Source of the DNA: Jiulongibacter sp966250325
GTDB lineage: Bacteria; Bacteroidota; Bacteroidia; Cytophagales; Spirosomataceae
Direction: 5' to 3'
Assembly (NCBI GenBank): GCA_966250325.1
Contig: CBINGY010000015.1
Coordinates: 1 to 64,000 of the forward strand
DNA length: 64,000 nt
The translations under genes and the position numbers were made by a program. The stretch's first letter is position 1. The number at the start of each line of letters is the position of its first letter. This document shows positions 36,933 to 43,893 of this stretch, one piece after another. The notes beneath the pieces are model-generated. The model saw only the letters and a list, made by a program, of their open reading frames with translations, made no database searches and had not been told where the DNA came from.

Positions 36933-37268
36933 ATGTTGAAGCCGGGGCTTTCGGCAGAGGTACATCTTACCTTAAGGGTTATGACCGGTGAAGGGCGGTT
37001 TCTGGGCCCGGGAAGAATAGAATTGCTGGAATTGGTAGGTAAACTGGGGTCTATCAATAAAGCGGCGGCTCAGATGAAGATGTCTTACAAAAAAGCCTGG
37101 AGCCTTATTCATCAAATGAATGAAATGTGCAGAGAACCTCTGGTTACCAGCAAGTCTGGAGGAGAAGAAGGCGGCGGAACTGTACTTACTGCTTACGGAG
37201 AACAGGTGATACAGAAGTATCGGCAGATAGAAAATGAAATAAATCACCACGTCGCAACGATCTTCTGA
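36933..37268 (+). CDS. ModE-like winged-helix regulator
   Basis: The preferred ATG at 36933 (preceded by AAAGGA) gives 111 residues; a TTG at 36897 is possible. The sequence is the ModE N-terminal DNA-binding domain: GRIELLELVGKLGSINKAAAQMKMSYKKAWSLIHQMN is the helix-turn-helix, followed by the winged GGGTVLTAYG segment. The C-terminal molybdate-binding (MOP) domains of E. coli ModE are absent, as in many short ModE proteins. It sits between the two DUF2490 genes, so it may control them and moaD/moaE in response to molybdenum. Confidence 0.85.
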   Translation: MLKPGLSAEVHLTLRVMTGEGRFLGPGRIELLELVGKLGSINKAAAQMKMSYKKAWSLIHQMNEMCREPLVTSKSGGEEGGGTVLTAYGEQVIQKYRQIENEINHHVATIF

Positions 37269-37276
37269 CCAACATG

Positions 37277-37284
37277 TACATTTG
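37277..37284 (+). promoter_or_regulatory. Probable -7 box of the second DUF2490 gene
   Basis: TACATTTG matches TAnnTTTG exactly and lies 25 bases before the TTG start at 37310. Confidence 0.5.
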
Positions 37285-37309
37285 CATCTGGTTTGAAAGA
37301 ATAACTCAC

Positions 37310-38056
37310 TTGAACAGGAAGGCGGCCTTCTATCTCGAAGCAGTTTTGTTGGTTTTTGGGTTTGTGCCGGTCATGGCTCAGAAGCAACGTATTTCTGAAA
37401 ATCAGGATTTACTCTGGACCCGCTATCATCTTACACTGCGGTTTTCAGAACGTTGGAAATGGGCCACCGAAGCAGATAACAGGGTGTTTTTGAGTACCTT
37501 AAACAGGGCACAGATTATTGCCCACACACATCTTCATTATTCATTTTCTTCAGAAACAGAGGCGTCGTTAGGTATGACCTACTCTCTGGTAAATCCCCCC
37601 GATGCATTTGACGAAGACCCGCTCACCATTCCGGAGATCCGCCCGTTTCAGGAGTTTTATCTGAGACAAAACTTTGACAACAGTCCACTGAAAATTCAGC
37701 ACCGGTTCAGATCGGAGGAGCGTTTTTTTAGAAATTCAGATGGCAGTCAACTAATTGATGGTCACAATTTTAACTGGAGGTTTCGCTATCAGATTGCATT
37801 GGAATATCCTGTTGATCAGAAATTTAGCATAAAGTTCAATGATGAGCTTTTTATCAATGCGGGCAAAAATATTGTATACAATGTCTTTGACACCAACCGC
37901 ATTTATGGAGCACTGGCCTATCATCCATTAAAGCCCTTGGTGGTTGAATTGGGCTATTTGCATTCCGTACAACAGCAAAGAAGCGGCTCTTCTTTGCTGA
38001 TCCGCGATAACATAAGGTTTACAATTTTCCATCAAATAGATTTAGCCAAAAAGTAA
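37310..38056 (+). CDS. DUF2490 protein, second copy (predicted outer-membrane protein)
   Basis: A TTG start at 37310 gives a clear signal peptide ending FVPVMAQ and 248 residues; an ATG at 37274 overlaps the -7 box and adds an unlikely N-terminus. The mature protein shares the PEIRPFQEF and RSEERFFRNSDG elements with the first copy and ends in a run of amphipathic beta strands, consistent with an outer-membrane barrel. The two copies differ in most other positions, so the duplication is old. moaD follows 13 bases later. Confidence 0.75.
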   Translation: MNRKAAFYLEAVLLVFGFVPVMAQKQRISENQDLLWTRYHLTLRFSERWKWATEADNRVFLSTLNRAQIIAHTHLHYSFSSETEASLGMTYSLVNPPDAFDEDPLTIPEIRPFQEFYLRQNFDNSPLKIQHRFRSEERFFRNSDGSQLIDGHNFNWRFRYQIALEYPVDQKFSIKFNDELFINAGKNIVYNVFDTNRIYGALAYHPLKPLVVELGYLHSVQQQRSGSSLLIRDNIRFTIFHQIDLAKK

Positions 38057-38057
38057 C

Positions 38058-38065
38058 TACCTTCG
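38058..38065 (+). promoter_or_regulatory. Possible -7 box of moaD (leaderless)
   Basis: TACCTTCG resembles TAnnTTTG with one mismatch and ends four bases before the moaD ATG. Confidence 0.4.
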
Positions 38066-38069
38066 GTAC

Positions 38070-38312
38070 ATGAAAGTTAAAGTACTCTGTTTTGGCATCA
38101 CACGGGATATTCTGGGTGGCTTTGAGCAGGAGATAGAGCTGCCAGAGGGGGCCAGTGTGGCTTTTTTGAAACATAGACTCACACAAGATTATCCCGATTT
38201 TACGAAACTGAAATCCCTACGTATTGCGGTCAACGAGGAATACGGAAATGAAGAACAGGTGATAACAGAGCTTGATGAAGTAGTACTTATTCCTCCGGTG
38301 AGTGGAGGGTGA
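38070..38312 (+). CDS. moaD: Molybdopterin synthase small subunit
   Basis: The 80-residue ubiquitin-like protein ends with PPVSGG, whose terminal glycine forms the thiocarboxylate that donates sulfur to precursor Z. The beta-grasp pattern KVLCFGITRDILG and LPEGASVAFLKHRL is typical. It pairs with moaE, the large subunit, 37 bases downstream. Confidence 0.93.
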   Translation: MKVKVLCFGITRDILGGFEQEIELPEGASVAFLKHRLTQDYPDFTKLKSLRIAVNEEYGNEEQVITELDEVVLIPPVSGG

Positions 38313-38315
38313 GTT

Positions 38316-38323
38316 TATTTTTG
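38316..38323 (+). promoter_or_regulatory. Probable -7 box of moaE
   Basis: TATTTTTG matches TAnnTTTG exactly, 26 bases before the moaE ATG. Confidence 0.5.
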
Positions 38324-38349
38324 ACTTTAGCGTGCGGAATTACGAATAG

Positions 38350-38784
38350 ATGAGTACTGATTCAGAAAATATTCAAATCATTTTAACCGAAGATTCTTTG
38401 AATCTTACTGATTGTCAGATCTTTGTTGAAGATCCGGCTGCCGGAGGTATCGTACATTTTGTAGGTTCGGTTCGTAACCATACCCAAGGTAAAATGGTAA
38501 CCCGACTGGAATTTGAAGCCTACGAACCCATGGCGATCTCAGAAATGCGGAAAATTGCTGAGCAAGCCATTGAGAAGTTCGGCGTCATGAAAATCGCTAT
38601 TCATCATCGCATCGGCACACTTGAGATAGGGGAGTTGCCTGTGATAATTGCGGTTTCCTCAGCTCATCGCAAGGCAGCTTTTGAGGCGTGTCAATATTGT
38701 ATTGATACTCTAAAAGAAACCGTACCCATCTGGAAAAAAGAAATTTTTGAAGATGGAGAAGTATGGGTGAGTGCTACGCCTTAA
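38350..38784 (+). CDS. moaE: Molybdopterin synthase large subunit
   Basis: The 144-residue catalytic subunit contains GSVRNHTQGK, LEFEAYEPMA, HHRIGTLEIGE and AVSSAHRKAAFEACQYCIDTLK, with KKEIFEDGEVW at the end. It converts precursor Z to molybdopterin with MoaD. Its stop overlaps the convergent mobA gene by 11 bases. Confidence 0.95.
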   Translation: MSTDSENIQIILTEDSLNLTDCQIFVEDPAAGGIVHFVGSVRNHTQGKMVTRLEFEAYEPMAISEMRKIAEQAIEKFGVMKIAIHHRIGTLEIGELPVIIAVSSAHRKAAFEACQYCIDTLKETVPIWKKEIFEDGEVWVSATP

Positions 38785-39868
38785 TCTCAAATGCTGTTTT
38801 CTCCTCTGGTGTATTTACATTTTTCAAAATAGCCGAATCGGAAGGATGAATAACCTCTACATCACTATGGATTAGTACCTTACGAGGACAGCTATACCCT
38901 AAAGCCAGGAACTCCATTAATCTCATATAGGCCTTTGGTTCCCAAAGTGTAATGAGTGGGTCGGGGAAGTTCGTTTCTTCATTGTGAAAAGCCGTTGCTA
39001 TTTTCGCAGGGTTTCTTTTGGAGATTAATTCTTTGAAAACGGCAGCATTTACAAGCGGAAGGTCACAAGCCACCACCAGCCAGGCCACGTTGGGATCTGT
39101 CTGAAATGCCGAGGCAATTGCACCGAATGGGCCGAGACCCTCAAACTTATCGGTAATGCGGGTATAGTTTTCGTATTGCTCTGTACGGCAGGAAACGTAC
39201 GGTTCTATTCCCGCTTTTTCCAATTCACCAATAAGATAATCAACCTGCGGCAAGCCATGATACGCAATTTGTCCTTTATCCTCTCCCATACGTATACTTT
39301 TTCCTCCGGCTAAAACGAGGCCTTTTATGGGTGCGGCAGGAAAAGTTTCTTGGATTAACCGGGCAATTTTTTCCGTTTCAGAACTAGTGAAAACAGGCTT
39401 TCCATTAACTAAATCTCCGAGCCAGTTAAAGGGCTTTTCCATACCCTTACATAGTACGAAACCTGCGATATCGGTAAGCTGATCCAGTCGTTTTTTCAAC
39501 GATTCTTCCTTTTTCGGATGAATAAGTACCAGTTGTTTAGTCGCTTGAAAGTGATTGCCATTGACCAGAATTAACTCCTGATCATTCAGCAGAATTTTTC
39601 GGTCAAAATCATTGAATCCGGACTTATCAAAGCGAAAGAACTTGATTTTATCGGTCAACTCATTGCGGGTGAGACCAGCGGTTTCGGAGTCACCAAAAGC
39701 ATGATCTGCATCAATATAAGCTGTATTCGAAACATTCAATAAATCAATCAATTGATTCGCCAAGTTCTGAATATCTCCACAAGGGGCACCCACCAGGGCG
39801 AGCTCGTTTCGTCCGAAATATCCGATGGCGGGTCTGGCGAGTTTTGCGTGTTTTTGGTGTTTTTCCAT
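38774..39868 (-). CDS. mobA: MobA-like molybdenum cofactor guanylyltransferase with extra N-terminal domain
   Basis: The ATG at 39868 gives 364 residues. The C-terminal half (from about residue 182) is a MobA-type nucleotidyltransferase with LVLAGGKSIRMGEDKG, GPFGAIASAF and VACDLPLV. The N-terminal ~180 residues resemble a MobB domain in position but carry no intact Walker A motif (GAPCGDIQ instead of GxxxxGK), so it is probably degenerate or distinct. It transfers GMP or CMP to molybdopterin for dinucleotide-form enzymes. Confidence 0.85.
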   Translation of the reverse strand: MEKHQKHAKLARPAIGYFGRNELALVGAPCGDIQNLANQLIDLLNVSNTAYIDADHAFGDSETAGLTRNELTDKIKFFRFDKSGFNDFDRKILLNDQELILVNGNHFQATKQLVLIHPKKEESLKKRLDQLTDIAGFVLCKGMEKPFNWLGDLVNGKPVFTSSETEKIARLIQETFPAAPIKGLVLAGGKSIRMGEDKGQIAYHGLPQVDYLIGELEKAGIEPYVSCRTEQYENYTRITDKFEGLGPFGAIASAFQTDPNVAWLVVACDLPLVNAAVFKELISKRNPAKIATAFHNEETNFPDPLITLWEPKAYMRLMEFLALGYSCPRKVLIHSDVEVIHPSDSAILKNVNTPEEKTAFEIKA

Positions 39869-39896
39869 GTTTGAATACTCTTTCAACCAAATTACG

Positions 39897-39904
39897 TATT
39901 TTTG
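39897..39904 (+). promoter_or_regulatory. Probable -7 box of the toxin-antitoxin operon
   Basis: TATTTTTG matches TAnnTTTG exactly, 22 bases before the antitoxin ATG. Confidence 0.45.
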
Positions 39905-39926
39905 AGTAAGGCAAAACAAAGATGTT

Positions 39927-40151
39927 ATGAATCCTCAGGTATTGGTAGATGACAAAGGTAATGAAACAGGCGTTTTTATCCCGATGGCAGAGTGGAATCG
40001 GATAAAAGAGCAGCTCTCTGATGTGGAAGGTGGTTTTGTGCTTACCGATGAGCACATTGCTATTCTGGATAAAGCGAGTGCTGAGCCTTTGAGCAATTGC
40101 ATGGATGCAAAATTATATATTCAGGAAGTGAAGGAGAAATATGGACTTTAA
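39927..40151 (+). CDS. Antitoxin-like protein
   Basis: The 74-residue protein resembles small type II antitoxins: an N-terminal PQVLVDDKGNETGVFIPMAEWNRI segment of the Phd/YefM-like kind and a charged C-terminus for toxin binding. It overlaps the downstream RelE/ParE-like gene by 11 bases, the usual translational coupling of toxin-antitoxin pairs. The exact antitoxin family is uncertain. Confidence 0.7.
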   Translation: MNPQVLVDDKGNETGVFIPMAEWNRIKEQLSDVEGGFVLTDEHIAILDKASAEPLSNCMDAKLYIQEVKEKYGL

Positions 40152-40437
40152 AACAGTTTTAACCCCTTTTGCCAGGAAGGAATTTGATCGGACATTTACT
40201 TACTATTTTGGCAATGTGGGATTTGTAGTGGCTAAAAATTTCTTTGACGAAGTTAATTGGGCATTCGAAAGGCTTAAAATCAAACCCTATTATCAAGTAA
40301 GGAAAGGAAAATATCGTGCTCTCCCATTGGTAAAGTTTCCTTACTTAATTCTTTTTGAAGTAATTGAGGAAAAGAAGATGGTTAAAATCCCAAGCATTTT
40401 CCATACATCCCAGGACCCGAAAAAATACCCTAATTAA
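40141..40437 (+). CDS. RelE/ParE superfamily toxin-like protein
   Basis: The 98-residue protein has the RelE/ParE fold pattern: LTPFARKEFDRTFTYYF helix, a basic core RKGKYRALPLVKFPYLILFEV forming the beta sheet, and a C-terminal IPSIFHTSQDPKKY. It probably cleaves mRNA or poisons gyrase when the antitoxin is depleted. It sits in the middle of the Moco island with no obvious link to it. Confidence 0.8.
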   Translation: MDFKTVLTPFARKEFDRTFTYYFGNVGFVVAKNFFDEVNWAFERLKIKPYYQVRKGKYRALPLVKFPYLILFEVIEEKKMVKIPSIFHTSQDPKKYPN

Positions 40438-40445
40438 GGATTATC

Positions 40446-40733
40446 TCAGACATTTTTTAATCCTTTCACCTCTTCCCACAGCTCCCAGCCCCAATGCCCG
40501 GCAAAAAGTGGCCCCATTATAAAACCTCTGGAATTGTATAGGCTCACCGCCTCGAAATCCAGATGAAGAAAGGAGTAAATAGCTTGCCAGATACCGCAGC
40601 TGTTGTAGTTGGCGTCAGTGGGGTCACAGATAGCAGGAGAATCGACAAAGGTTTCCAGCGGGAAAATTAGGATTGCCAGAGGCACTGAAATCAAAATGAC
40701 TAGTTTGACATATTTCCAGAATTTGAGAAGCAT
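40446..40733 (-). CDS. Small membrane protein of unknown function
   Basis: The ATG at 40733 gives 95 residues. One or two membrane segments are visible (LVILISVPLAILIF), with a C-terminal GHWGWELWEEV. I do not recognise the family. The longer reading frame upstream begins with the NRKDAK-type translation of a dispersed repeat, so it is not a real N-terminus. It lies between the toxin gene and moaC. Confidence 0.55.
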   Translation of the reverse strand: MLLKFWKYVKLVILISVPLAILIFPLETFVDSPAICDPTDANYNSCGIWQAIYSFLHLDFEAVSLYNSRGFIMGPLFAGHWGWELWEEVKGLKNV

Positions 40734-40787
40734 TAGGCAAAGCTCTGAAGAATTAGCGAAATGACCTGTAATAATTGCTACAGAACA

Positions 40788-40830
40788 TGAAACCCTTGAA
40801 GGCTTCGCGTCCTTGCGGTTAAATAAATTC
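40788..40830. repeat. Remnant of a dispersed repeat (NRKDAK type)
   Basis: The stretch ending TTGCGGTTAAATAAA reads TTTAACCGCAAGGACGCGAA on the minus strand. From general knowledge, similar short sequences occur in many bacterial genomes and produce spurious N-termini such as FNRKDAK. Confidence 0.45.
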
Positions 40831-41311
40831 AATCGGCAAGAGCAAAATCCCGCTTCCCCCCGCTTTTCGCTATCAGCCGGGTTTCTTTAATAACGATGTT
40901 GTGAGAGAAAGCCTTACACATATCATAGATGGTGAGAGCCGCCACTGAGGCTCCGGTGAGGGCTTCCATTTCAATGCCGGTTTTGCCGGTAAGTGAGGCG
41001 GTACAGATTATTTCTACTTCGTTATTGGCATTTACCGAGATTTCTACCTGGCAATTCTCCAGACCCAGCGGGTGGCACAGGGGAATTAATTCGCCCGTCT
41101 TTTTGGCTGCCATCACCCCGGCAATAATCGCTGTCTGAAACACCGGTCCTTTTTTGGTTTGAATTTCTTCTCCCTGAAGTTTGGCTATGATTTCATCATC
41201 CAGCAATACAATGCTGCGGGCTTTAGCGATGCGTTTGGTCACCGGCTTTTCACCCACATCCACCATGGAGGGGTTTCCGGCTTTGTCAAGATGGGTAAAT
41301 TCCTGGCTCAT
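40829..41311 (-). CDS. moaC: Cyclic pyranopterin monophosphate synthase
   Basis: The 160-residue enzyme converts the MoaA product to precursor Z. LIPLCHPLGLENCQVEI, GKTGIEMEALTGASVAALTIYDMCK and the C-terminal KSGGKRDF are conserved. MoaA, the radical SAM partner, is not in the window. The gene is close after the GMC gene on the same strand (24 bases upstream). Confidence 0.95.
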   Translation of the reverse strand: MSQEFTHLDKAGNPSMVDVGEKPVTKRIAKARSIVLLDDEIIAKLQGEEIQTKKGPVFQTAIIAGVMAAKKTGELIPLCHPLGLENCQVEISVNANNEVEIICTASLTGKTGIEMEALTGASVAALTIYDMCKAFSHNIVIKETRLIAKSGGKRDFALAD

Positions 41312-41334
41312 AGAACAAAGATAGAAGGGGAATT

Positions 41335-43041
41335 TTACAAATTCCCCTTCTTCATTTCCTGCACAGCAAAATCTGCTGCCCGGGCCGCAAAGGCCATGTA
41401 GGTAAGCGACGGATTCTGCGTGGAGGTGGAAGTCATCATGGCACCATCTGTCACGAATACGTTTTTGCAGGCATGCAATTGATTGTGCTTGTTCAGCAGA
41501 GAAGTTTTTGGGTCTTTGCCCATTCGCACGCCTCCCATTTCGTGAATATCCAGACCCGGAGCCTGTCTGGAATCAGAGCCTTTCACGTTGGTAAAGCCCG
41601 CTTTCTCAAACATCTCAATGGTATTTTCCAGATAGTCTTTCACCATTTTATCGTCGTTGTCATCGTAATCCACATTAAAGTGAATTAACGGAATACCCCA
41701 TTCATCGGTGAGTGATTTATCCAGCGTAAGCGTGTTGGTTTCTTTCGGGATGGTTTCACCCATCATGTGCGAGCCCACGTACCAAGGTCCCAGATCTCTC
41801 TTAAAAAGATTGGCCTTTAAATCCTGGCCCACACCCTGCGTGCTCATGTTTTCACTTCTTCCGGTTGAGAAACCCGCTGCGTAACCACGAATGAAATCGG
41901 TCTCCTGCTCATAAAGATTTCTCCAGCGTGGCATATAGCTGCCACCTACCCGGCGTCCGTTCGTGGTTTTATCGGCGAAGCCTTCATATATGCCATTTAC
42001 GCGAGCCCGGTAATTGTGAAATGCAATAAACTTGCCCATCAGGCCATTGTCATTGCCAATTCCAATCGGGAAACGGCTTGATGTACTGTTGAGCAACAAA
42101 GCTGTGGTATTCATGGCTGCGGCATTCACAAAGATCACTTTGGCTTTGAATACAATTTCTTCTTTGGTGAGGCGGTCAATCACCCGCACACCGGTAGCTT
42201 TTCCTTTCTTCTCATCATAAATGATGGAGTGTACCACCGAATTGGGCCGCAGCGTACAGTTTCCTGTATTTAAGGCCCAGGGAATGGTGGAGGCATTGCT
42301 GCTGAAATAGCCACCATACGGGCAACCCCGCTGACAAAGATTACGGTGCATACAGCGGGCTCTTCCCTGCTGGGTATGAATATCCTGTGGCTCGGTAATG
42401 TGAGCTTTGCGGGCAATGATGGCCCGGCGGTTTTTATAGTTTTTCTGTAAAAACTGGTCAAAGTATTCTTCAACACAACTCTGCTCAAAAGGCGGCAAAA
42501 ATTCGCCATCTGGCAGGCTTTCTAGTCCGTCACGTTTTCCGGTAATGCCAGCAAACTTCTCCACATAGCTGTACCAGGGGGCAATCTCATCGTAGGAAAC
42601 GGGCCACTCCACAGCAAAGCCGTCGCGAGCCGGGCCGTCAAAATCCAGCTGACTCCATCGCTGCGTTTCGCGTGCCCAGAGGAGCGATTTTCCACCAACC
42701 TGATAGCCACGAATCCAGTCGAACGGCTTGTCTTGCACATAGGGGTGCTCTTTGTCTTTCACCACAAAATGCTTGGCATCTTCGTTGAAAATATAGCATT
42801 TGGAGGCGATCGGGTTTTCTTCCCGCTCTTTCAAAGGTAGCCTCTGGCCATGTGGAAAATCCCAGGGCATCATGGTGGTGGTGGGGTAATCCACAATGTG
42901 CTTGACATCGGGGCCGCGTTCCAGAATTAAGGTTTTAAGTCCCTTTTCAGAAAGCTCTTTTGCAGCCCAGCCGCCGCTTATACCAGATCCTATCACGATG
43001 GCATCATAGGATCTTTTTTTTGCTGTAGTATTGATATTCAT
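41335..43041 (-). CDS. GMC family oxidoreductase (gluconate/glucoside dehydrogenase alpha-like)
   Basis: The 568-residue FAD enzyme starts with VIGSGISGGWAAKELSEKG (Rossmann) followed by LILERGP, contains HRNLCQRGCPYGGYF, a Cys-rich loop, and ends with the GMC C-terminal motif HEMGGVRMG and NPSLTYMAFA. The small subunit 3 gene lies upstream on the same strand, so the pair probably forms a membrane-associated dehydrogenase that passes electrons to a cytochrome c. The type resembles gluconate 2-dehydrogenase and the 3-dehydrogenases of glycosides. Confidence 0.9.
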   Translation of the reverse strand: MNINTTAKKRSYDAIVIGSGISGGWAAKELSEKGLKTLILERGPDVKHIVDYPTTTMMPWDFPHGQRLPLKEREENPIASKCYIFNEDAKHFVVKDKEHPYVQDKPFDWIRGYQVGGKSLLWARETQRWSQLDFDGPARDGFAVEWPVSYDEIAPWYSYVEKFAGITGKRDGLESLPDGEFLPPFEQSCVEEYFDQFLQKNYKNRRAIIARKAHITEPQDIHTQQGRARCMHRNLCQRGCPYGGYFSSNASTIPWALNTGNCTLRPNSVVHSIIYDEKKGKATGVRVIDRLTKEEIVFKAKVIFVNAAAMNTTALLLNSTSSRFPIGIGNDNGLMGKFIAFHNYRARVNGIYEGFADKTTNGRRVGGSYMPRWRNLYEQETDFIRGYAAGFSTGRSENMSTQGVGQDLKANLFKRDLGPWYVGSHMMGETIPKETNTLTLDKSLTDEWGIPLIHFNVDYDDNDDKMVKDYLENTIEMFEKAGFTNVKGSDSRQAPGLDIHEMGGVRMGKDPKTSLLNKHNQLHACKNVFVTDGAMMTSTSTQNPSLTYMAFAARAADFAVQEMKKGNL

Positions 43042-43062
43042 GATTCTTGAAAGATTGGGAGG

Positions 43063-43100
43063 TTCAACCCCACACCGACCCTCCCCGAAGGAGAGGGAGT
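43063..43100. repeat. Hairpin-forming dispersed repeat
   Basis: The sequence CCCTCCCCGAAGGAGAGGGAG folds on itself imperfectly. It resembles a short repeat with CCCTCCCC and GGGGAGGG found between Bacteroidota genes. It lies between the GMC and small-subunit genes, so it may be transcribed with them. Confidence 0.5.
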
Positions 43101-43129
43101 TAATTTAATAGTTTAAAATGCTTTTGGAA

Positions 43130-43642
43130 TTAAACATCTACGCAGCCGTGGCCGTACCCCGGGGCATACTCGTAGCCCGCTATATTGGTCATATACCATT
43201 CTGAACCGGTGTAGCCCTGTATGGTGTAATTTTTTAGCAGGCCAAAAAATTTTTTCCAGGAGGAATTATTGCTTGTGGCCATTGTTTGTAGTAAGTCATT
43301 TTTTTCAACAGCAGAAAGAGGGGCAAACTTTTTATTGTATTTCTGCTGAGCCAGGGCATCTGTCTCAGAAAGTTGACTGTAGAAGGCCTGCTGATCCGTC
43401 TCTGTATGCTGTGATTCCACCATGGCTTTTATAAATTGGTCAACGCCCAGTTCAAGTGCTCCCGGAGTATCCGATTTAGGAATCAGTGCATCCACCAGTT
43501 CCTTTAGCAGTGCCTCATCTGCCACAGGAAGAGCCTGTGTGAGAGGTAGCGAAGCGGTATTCCATCCTTCTGCCCAGGTGGGTATAGTCACCAGTGAAGC
43601 AGCTCCCAGTCCAAGATTTTTAAGAAGATTTCTTCGGTTCAT
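43130..43642 (-). CDS. Gluconate 2-dehydrogenase subunit 3 family protein
   Basis: The ATG at 43642 gives 170 residues. The N-terminus MNRRNLLKNLGLGAA has a twin-arginine-like signal, so it is exported with the GMC subunit. The rest matches the small subunit of membrane gluconate dehydrogenases, including GSEWYMTNIAGYEYAPGYGHG near the C-terminus. It lies 88 bases upstream of the GMC gene in the direction of transcription. Confidence 0.85.
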   Translation of the reverse strand: MNRRNLLKNLGLGAASLVTIPTWAEGWNTASLPLTQALPVADEALLKELVDALIPKSDTPGALELGVDQFIKAMVESQHTETDQQAFYSQLSETDALAQQKYNKKFAPLSAVEKNDLLQTMATSNNSSWKKFFGLLKNYTIQGYTGSEWYMTNIAGYEYAPGYGHGCVDV

Positions 43643-43771
43643 TATCAGTTCATTAGTTAGATCAACCATGAAACCAAACGATGGGATACAACGAAAGCTT
43701 ATGCCTGATACGAAAAAGCCACATTATTGCTTCCGAGCCCAAAGGAAGTTTCAATGAGGGTAAATGTAAAT

Positions 43772-43779
43772 CAAAAATA
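43772..43779 (-). promoter_or_regulatory. Probable -7 box of the dehydrogenase operon
   Basis: TATTTTTG on the minus strand matches TAnnTTTG exactly, about 130 bases before the small-subunit start. The rest of the gap 43670-43893 shows nothing recognisable. Confidence 0.45.
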
Positions 43780-43893
43780 GAAATTTATACGACCTGTGAA
43801 TACTCGCTGGCAGAATAAGGTCAAAAAGAGATAAATGAGGATTAGAGTGCGTTGAAAACATAGAGAACGTCCCGTAAAGTAATTGAGCAGAAA

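Noticed and set aside
40734..40832. Extended N-terminus of the small membrane protein
   Set aside because: The extension is encoded by a dispersed repeat and has no conserved residues.
33705..41311. Moco riboswitch upstream of Moco genes
   Set aside because: The intergenic gaps are short and none shows the expected extended fold.
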